Source: Lactococcus termiticola
Lineage (GTDB): Bacteria > Bacillota > Bacilli > Lactobacillales > Streptococcaceae
Assembly (NCBI RefSeq): GCF_003116835.1
Contig: NZ_BFFO01000012.1
Coordinates: 1-37,767 of the forward strand
Length of the DNA stretch: 37,767 nucleotides
Direction: 5' to 3'
Numbering within the stretch: the stretch's first letter is position 1; the number at the start of each line of letters is the position of its first letter. The notes under the pieces were generated by a model, which had not been told where the DNA came from, did no database searches, and worked only from the letters and a program-made list of their open reading frames with translations. Shown here in pieces: positions 33,681 to 37,767 of the stretch. Both the position numbers and the translations under genes were made by a program.

Positions 33681-35942
33681 ATGAAACAAATCAAACGTAT
33701 CATGGCTATTGACCCATGGTTGATCAAATCAGACAAAATCGAAAAAGAAGACCGTCGTCTTCAAGAATCGTTGACAGCGATTGGTAATGGCTACATGGGC
33801 ATGCGTGGGAATTTCTCTGAAACTTATACAGGCGATCACCACCAAGGAACTTATATCGCAGGTGTTTGGTTCCCAGATAAGACACGTGTCGGTTGGTGGA
33901 AAAATGGTTATCCAGAATATTTTGGTAAAGCTATCAATGCTGTCAACTTTTCACCAGTGAAAGTCTTTGTCGATGACAAAGAAGTGGATTTGGCAACTTC
34001 TGATGTGAAAGATTTCAACATCAGCCTTGACATGCAAAAAGGTATCCTTTCATACAGCTATATCTTTGAAGGTGTTAAAGTCTCAGTAGAGCGTTTCTTC
34101 TCTATCGCGACTCAACAACTTGCGATGTTTGCTTTCTTGTTTGAAAATGTCAATGGCCAAGAACACACTGTTCGTACAGCGTCTATCCTTGATGCTGATG
34201 TGCGTAATGAAGATTCTAACTATGATGAAAACTTCTGGAAAGTGCTTGAAGCTGGTAACGAAGCAGACTTTTCATACATTGCGAGCGAAACCATTCCAAA
34301 TCCATTTGGTGTGGATCAATTCACTGTTTATGCTGCACAAGCTTTTGCAGGCGATTTTGAGAAAAAAGCTTCTGATAAAGCAGCAGCCCAAGTAACAGAT
34401 GTTTATGAAGTTCATCTTGATGCTGGAGAAACTAAAAGCTTTGAAAAACGTGTGGTCGTTTTGACAAGCCGTGATTATGAAAATCTGGAAGCCATCAAAG
34501 CAGCCGCTACACCATTGCTCAAAGCAGTCGCTGCTAAAGATTACATGGCGCATTACCAAGCACAAGTAGATGGTTGGGCAAAACGTTGGGAAATCGCAGA
34601 TGTCCAAATTTCAGGTTCTGATGAAGCCCAACAAGGGATTCGTTTCAACCTCTTCCAATTGTTCAATACTTACTATGGCGAAGACGAACGCTTGAACATT
34701 GGTCCTAAAGGCTTCACAGGAGAAAAATACGGCGGAGCAACCTATTGGGATACAGAAGCTTACGCTGTTCCACTTTATCTCGCTTTGGCGGACACAAAAG
34801 TTACTAAGAATCTGCTCAAATATCGTCGTAACCAACTCAAAGCAGCCATTCACAATGCACAACAACAAGGATTGAAAGGTGCCCTTTACCCAATGGTCAC
34901 CTTCACAGGTGTAGAATGCCACAACGAATGGGAAATCACTTTTGAAGAAATCCACCGTAATGGTGCGATTCCTTACGCCATTTACAACTATACAAACTAC
35001 ACTGGTGATGAAGAATATCTTGCTCATGAAGGGCTTGAAGTCCTCGTTGAAGTCGCTCGTTTCTGGGCTGACCGTGTGCATTACTCTAAACGCCAAGACA
35101 AGTACATGATTCACGGTGTCACTGGTCCAAACGAATACGAAAACAACATCAATAACAACTGGTACACTAACACATTGGCAGCTTGGGTATTGCGTTACAC
35201 GGCAGCATCACTCAAAAAGCATCCACGTCCAGACCTTGAAGTTTCTGTAGAGGAACTCGCAAAATGGGCAGAAATCGATGCGAAAATGTACTATCCAAAA
35301 GATGATGAACTTGGTATCTTTGTGCAACATGATACTTACCTCGATAAAGATTTGACACCAGTCGCTGAGCTTGATCCAAGCAATTTGCCATTGAACCAAA
35401 ACTGGTCATGGGATAAAATCTTGCGTAGCCCTTATATCAAGCAAGCAGACGTCCTTCAAGGCATTTACTTCTTTGGTGACAAGTATACAATGGAAGAAAA
35501 ACGTAAGAACTTTGAGTTCTACGAACCATTGACAGTGCATGAAAGCTCACTTTCTCCATCAATTCACTCTATCCTTGCAGCTGAGCTTGGAATGGAAGAA
35601 AAAGCTGTTGAAATGTATGAACGTACAGCCCGTCTCGACCTGGACAACTACAACAACGACACAGAAGACGGACTTCATATTACTTCAATGACAGGTTCAT
35701 GGCTGGCCATCGTTCAAGGTTTCGCTCAAATGAAGACATGGGACGGTAAATTAAGCTTTGCACCATTCTTGCCAAGCGCATGGACAGGCTATGCCTTCCA
35801 CATCAACTACCGGGGTAGCTTGATTAAGGTTACGGTCGATAGCAATGTTAAGCTTGAATTGCTCAGCGGCCCAGCACTTTCACTTGAAGTCTACGGTGAA
35901 GCGATTGAACTCGATAGCAAATATACAATAGCAGTAAAATAG
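33681..35942 (+). CDS. mapA: Maltose phosphorylase (GH65)
   Basis: Splits maltose with inorganic phosphate into glucose and beta-D-glucose-1-phosphate in the cytosol. The 753-aa product follows the Lactobacillus maltose phosphorylase closely ([51 protein letters not shown]). Glu485 in GPNEYENN corresponds by position to catalytic Glu487 of the L. brevis enzyme. The related trehalose-6-phosphate phosphorylase is an alternative, but the flanking maltose genes and pgmB 9 nt downstream favour MapA. The Shine-Dalgarno is modest (GGAAAGAGG, 12 nt away); a second in-frame ATG at 33702 is possible. Confidence 0.93.
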   Translation: MKQIKRIMAIDPWLIKSDKIEKEDRRLQESLTAIGNGYMGMRGNFSETYTGDHHQGTYIAGVWFPDKTRVGWWKNGYPEYFGKAINAVNFSPVKVFVDDKEVDLATSDVKDFNISLDMQKGILSYSYIFEGVKVSVERFFSIATQQLAMFAFLFENVNGQEHTVRTASILDADVRNEDSNYDENFWKVLEAGNEADFSYIASETIPNPFGVDQFTVYAAQAFAGDFEKKASDKAAAQVTDVYEVHLDAGETKSFEKRVVVLTSRDYENLEAIKAAATPLLKAVAAKDYMAHYQAQVDGWAKRWEIADVQISGSDEAQQGIRFNLFQLFNTYYGEDERLNIGPKGFTGEKYGGATYWDTEAYAVPLYLALADTKVTKNLLKYRRNQLKAAIHNAQQQGLKGALYPMVTFTGVECHNEWEITFEEIHRNGAIPYAIYNYTNYTGDEEYLAHEGLEVLVEVARFWADRVHYSKRQDKYMIHGVTGPNEYENNINNNWYTNTLAAWVLRYTAASLKKHPRPDLEVSVEELAKWAEIDAKMYYPKDDELGIFVQHDTYLDKDLTPVAELDPSNLPLNQNWSWDKILRSPYIKQADVLQGIYFFGDKYTMEEKRKNFEFYEPLTVHESSLSPSIHSILAAELGMEEKAVEMYERTARLDLDNYNNDTEDGLHITSMTGSWLAIVQGFAQMKTWDGKLSFAPFLPSAWTGYAFHINYRGSLIKVTVDSNVKLELLSGPALSLEVYGEAIELDSKYTIAVK

Positions 35943-35951
35943 GAGATTGAT

Positions 35952-36623
35952 ATGTTCAAAGCAGTACTCTTTGACTTAGACGGTGTCATCACAGACACAG
36001 CAGAATATCACTACAAGGCTTGGAAGGCCCTGGCAGAAGAACTCGGTATCGAAGGTCTTGACCGGGAATTTAACGAGCAGCTCAAGGGGGTCTCCCGCGA
36101 GGATTCATTGACCAAGATTTTAGCGCTGGGTGGCAAGGAAGCTGCTTATTCAGCAGAAGAATTTGCTGCTCTAGCCAAGCGTAAAAACGATAACTATGTT
36201 AAAATGATTGAAAAAGTTTCCCCAGCAGATGTCTATCCGGGGATCTTGGAGCTCTTAAAGGACTTGAAGAGGGAAGGCATCAAGATTGCCCTAGCTTCCG
36301 CCTCAAAGAATGGCCCCTTCCTCTTGGAACGGATGGCCTTGACGGAATACTTTGATGCCATTGCTAATCCAGCTCTGGTTGCGGCTTCAAAACCTGCTCC
36401 TGATATTTTTATTGCAGCAGCTGAAGGCGTTGGGGTCAAGCCAGAAGAAGCCATAGGTTTAGAGGACGCCCAGGCTGGCATCACAGCCATCAAGGCTTCA
36501 GGTGCCCTGCCTATCGGTGTAGGACGCGTGGAAGACCTGGGCTCAGACATTGCCTTAGTGCCGGATACTACTGGATTTACAGTTGATTTCCTGAAGGCCA
36601 CTTGGGAAAAATCAGGCAGATAA
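35952..36623 (+). CDS. pgmB: Beta-phosphoglucomutase
   Basis: HAD-superfamily enzyme converting beta-glucose-1-phosphate to glucose-6-phosphate, completing maltose phosphorolysis. The 223-aa product is close to the structurally studied L. lactis enzyme: [27 protein letters not shown] with nucleophile D8 and acid/base D10, [38 protein letters not shown] and [14 protein letters not shown] precedes the ATG. Coding style is GC-richer than the genes just upstream, so it may belong to the older chromosomal backbone. Confidence 0.97.
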   Translation: MFKAVLFDLDGVITDTAEYHYKAWKALAEELGIEGLDREFNEQLKGVSREDSLTKILALGGKEAAYSAEEFAALAKRKNDNYVKMIEKVSPADVYPGILELLKDLKREGIKIALASASKNGPFLLERMALTEYFDAIANPALVAASKPAPDIFIAAAEGVGVKPEEAIGLEDAQAGITAIKASGALPIGVGRVEDLGSDIALVPDTTGFTVDFLKATWEKSGR

Positions 36624-36648
36624 ACAATAAAAAAGGGAGGAGGCTGAA

Positions 36649-37626
36649 ATGGCCGTTACCATCAAAGATGTGGCTGCAAGAGCTGGCGTCAATGCCTCTA
36701 CGGTCAGCCGCGTCCTCAAAGACAGCAGTGAAATTTCTGATAAGACGAAAGCAAAGGTCAGAAAAGCCATCGATGAGCTGGGCTACAGGAGAAACGCAGC
36801 CGCAGGCATCCTGGCCTCAGGCAAGACTAATACGATTGGTGTGGTCTTTCCACCGGTCGTTGGCAAGTCCAACCAGCCCTTCTTCATGCAAATATTAACA
36901 GCGATTAACGCAGAAGCTCAAAAGAGTCAGGTTTCGATAGCCATAGCGACCGGTCATGAGACTGAAGAAGTCGAGCGGCAGGTCCGTCTCCTCCATCAGG
37001 AAAAACGAGTGGATGGCTTCATCGTCCTCTATGCAGGAGCTTCTGACAGTGTCCGAGACTACATGATGGAAGAAAACATCCCCTTTGTCTTGGTGGGAAC
37101 CCCTTCTGAGTCAGATTCAAAGTTGTCTTGTATCGATAACGACAATCATCTCATGGGCAGGCGGGCGGTTCAGTATTTGACTGGTCTTGGCCATGAAAGA
37201 ATTGCCTTTGTGAGCAATACCCGACGGGGCGAGGTCTTTAAGCAACGTTATCGGGGTTTTGCAGATGAGATGGACTTTAGGGAATTGAAGCAACGCCTGA
37301 TAATCTTTGACGAAGAAGAGCTCTTTGGCGATGAGACTGCCCTTGTGGTCTTAGATGATGCCCTTGGCATTAAGGTCATCGAGGTCTTTATCCGGGCGGG
37401 AAAGACTGTGCCTAAAGATGTGTCGGTTATTACCTTTAATAACTCGATTTTCAGCACTCTCCTCCACCCTCAGCTGACGACCTTTGATATTAATATCATC
37501 CAGCTTGGGGCGGCGGCTGTTCAGCAGTTTCTGAGTCTGTCCAATAAGGATGAAGAAAAGGCTGACGAACAGAAGATCATCATTCCTTTTGAGTTGATTG
37601 AGCGGGAATCGGCCAGAAAGTTGTAA
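36649..37626 (+). CDS. malR: LacI-family transcriptional regulator, probable MalR
   Basis: Predicted DNA-binding regulator of the maltose locus. The 325-aa product has an N-terminal LacI helix-turn-helix (TIKDVAARAGVNASTVSRVL, residues 4-23) and hinge helix (~45-60, AAAGILASGKTNTIG), then a periplasmic-binding-protein-like effector domain to the C-terminus. GGGAGGAGG lies 8 nt before the ATG. It sits at the end of the cluster, where maltose-specific MalR genes are often found. The two identical 12-bp palindromes at 26783 and 29244 are its likely targets, although CcpA sites look alike. Confidence 0.9.
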   Translation: MAVTIKDVAARAGVNASTVSRVLKDSSEISDKTKAKVRKAIDELGYRRNAAAGILASGKTNTIGVVFPPVVGKSNQPFFMQILTAINAEAQKSQVSIAIATGHETEEVERQVRLLHQEKRVDGFIVLYAGASDSVRDYMMEENIPFVLVGTPSESDSKLSCIDNDNHLMGRRAVQYLTGLGHERIAFVSNTRRGEVFKQRYRGFADEMDFRELKQRLIIFDEEELFGDETALVVLDDALGIKVIEVFIRAGKTVPKDVSVITFNNSIFSTLLHPQLTTFDINIIQLGAAAVQQFLSLSNKDEEKADEQKIIIPFELIERESARKL

Positions 37627-37688
37627 TAAAGAAAAGGCAGAATAAACGGCTCTTTGTCAAATCGTGTGGGATTTAAAATCTCAAAGAT

Positions 37689-37717
37689 AATAGGTAACCT
37701 CGGTTGCCTATTTTTTT
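37689..37717 (+). terminator. Terminator after the regulator gene
   Basis: AATAGG-T-AACC pairs with GGTT-G-CCTATT around a very short TC turn (the inner pairs probably open to a larger loop), followed by TTTTT. Confidence 0.8.
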
Positions 37718-37767
37718 ATATGTTCATAAGGAATACCCGTTTCCTAAAGTTTCTAAAAGTCCTGAAA

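Overview
The window looks like chromosomal DNA of a Streptococcaceae member, most likely Lactococcus or a close relative. The reasons are the dnaG-rpoD pair, a CtsR-controlled clpE, a mannose PTS with an unusually long IID subunit, ferredoxin-LysM-cmk synteny, and a maltose phosphorylase/beta-phosphoglucomutase pathway whose beta-PGM resembles the well-studied L. lactis enzyme. The DNA is fairly GC-rich for a lactococcus. AT-richer islands occur at the start of dnaG, the end of apbE and across the maltose block. Species cannot be fixed from the sequence alone.

Layout. (1) 1-531: the end of a tRNA run (a partial tRNA, then Pro-UGG, Met-CAU, Ile2-CAU, Ile-GAU, Ser-GCU). (2) 0.6-11.5 kb: housekeeping genes: dnaG, rpoD, clpE, an FMN reductase with apbE, def (reverse strand), and a nudix hydrolase (RppH-like) coupled to uvrB. 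(3) 11.9-16.6 kb: a very large serine-rich repeat surface protein broken by a 14-bp tandem duplication. (4) 16.7-22.7 kb, reverse strand: serS with a T-box leader, two overlapping DUF956-family genes, a block of nested palindromes, then the mannose PTS operon manLMN with a cre-overlapped promoter. (5) 22.9-26.5 kb: ferredoxin, a LysM membrane protein, cmk, a run of three cloverleaf-like inverted-repeat elements, and an LCP cell-wall ligase. (6) 26.6-37.7 kb: the maltose/maltodextrin locus: a sugar ABC permease remnant, an MFS symporter, a decayed foreign insert, a neopullulanase, an internally deleted alpha-glucosidase, a DUF1294 membrane protein, an intact alpha-glucosidase, maltose phosphorylase, beta-phosphoglucomutase and a LacI-family regulator.

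How the genes work together. In the maltose locus, sugar enters by the symporter and maltodextrins are trimmed by the GH13 enzymes. Maltose is then phosphorolysed to glucose and beta-glucose-1-phosphate, and the latter is isomerised to glucose-6-phosphate. The same 12-bp palindrome lies in both promoters of the locus, which points to co-regulation by the LacI-family protein and/or CcpA. The mannose PTS supplies glucose and mannose and carries a cre-like site.

The most unusual items are: a primary sigma factor whose N-terminus looks like the IF2 N-domain plus an IF2-style Lys/Ala linker; the 14-bp duplication that switches off the serine-rich adhesin and whose exact removal restores the frame; a family of cloverleaf palindromic elements with conserved linkers and different but self-complementary stems; and three genes without a Shine-Dalgarno sequence in which the -10 hexamer lies exactly 7 nt before the ATG, implying leaderless mRNAs.
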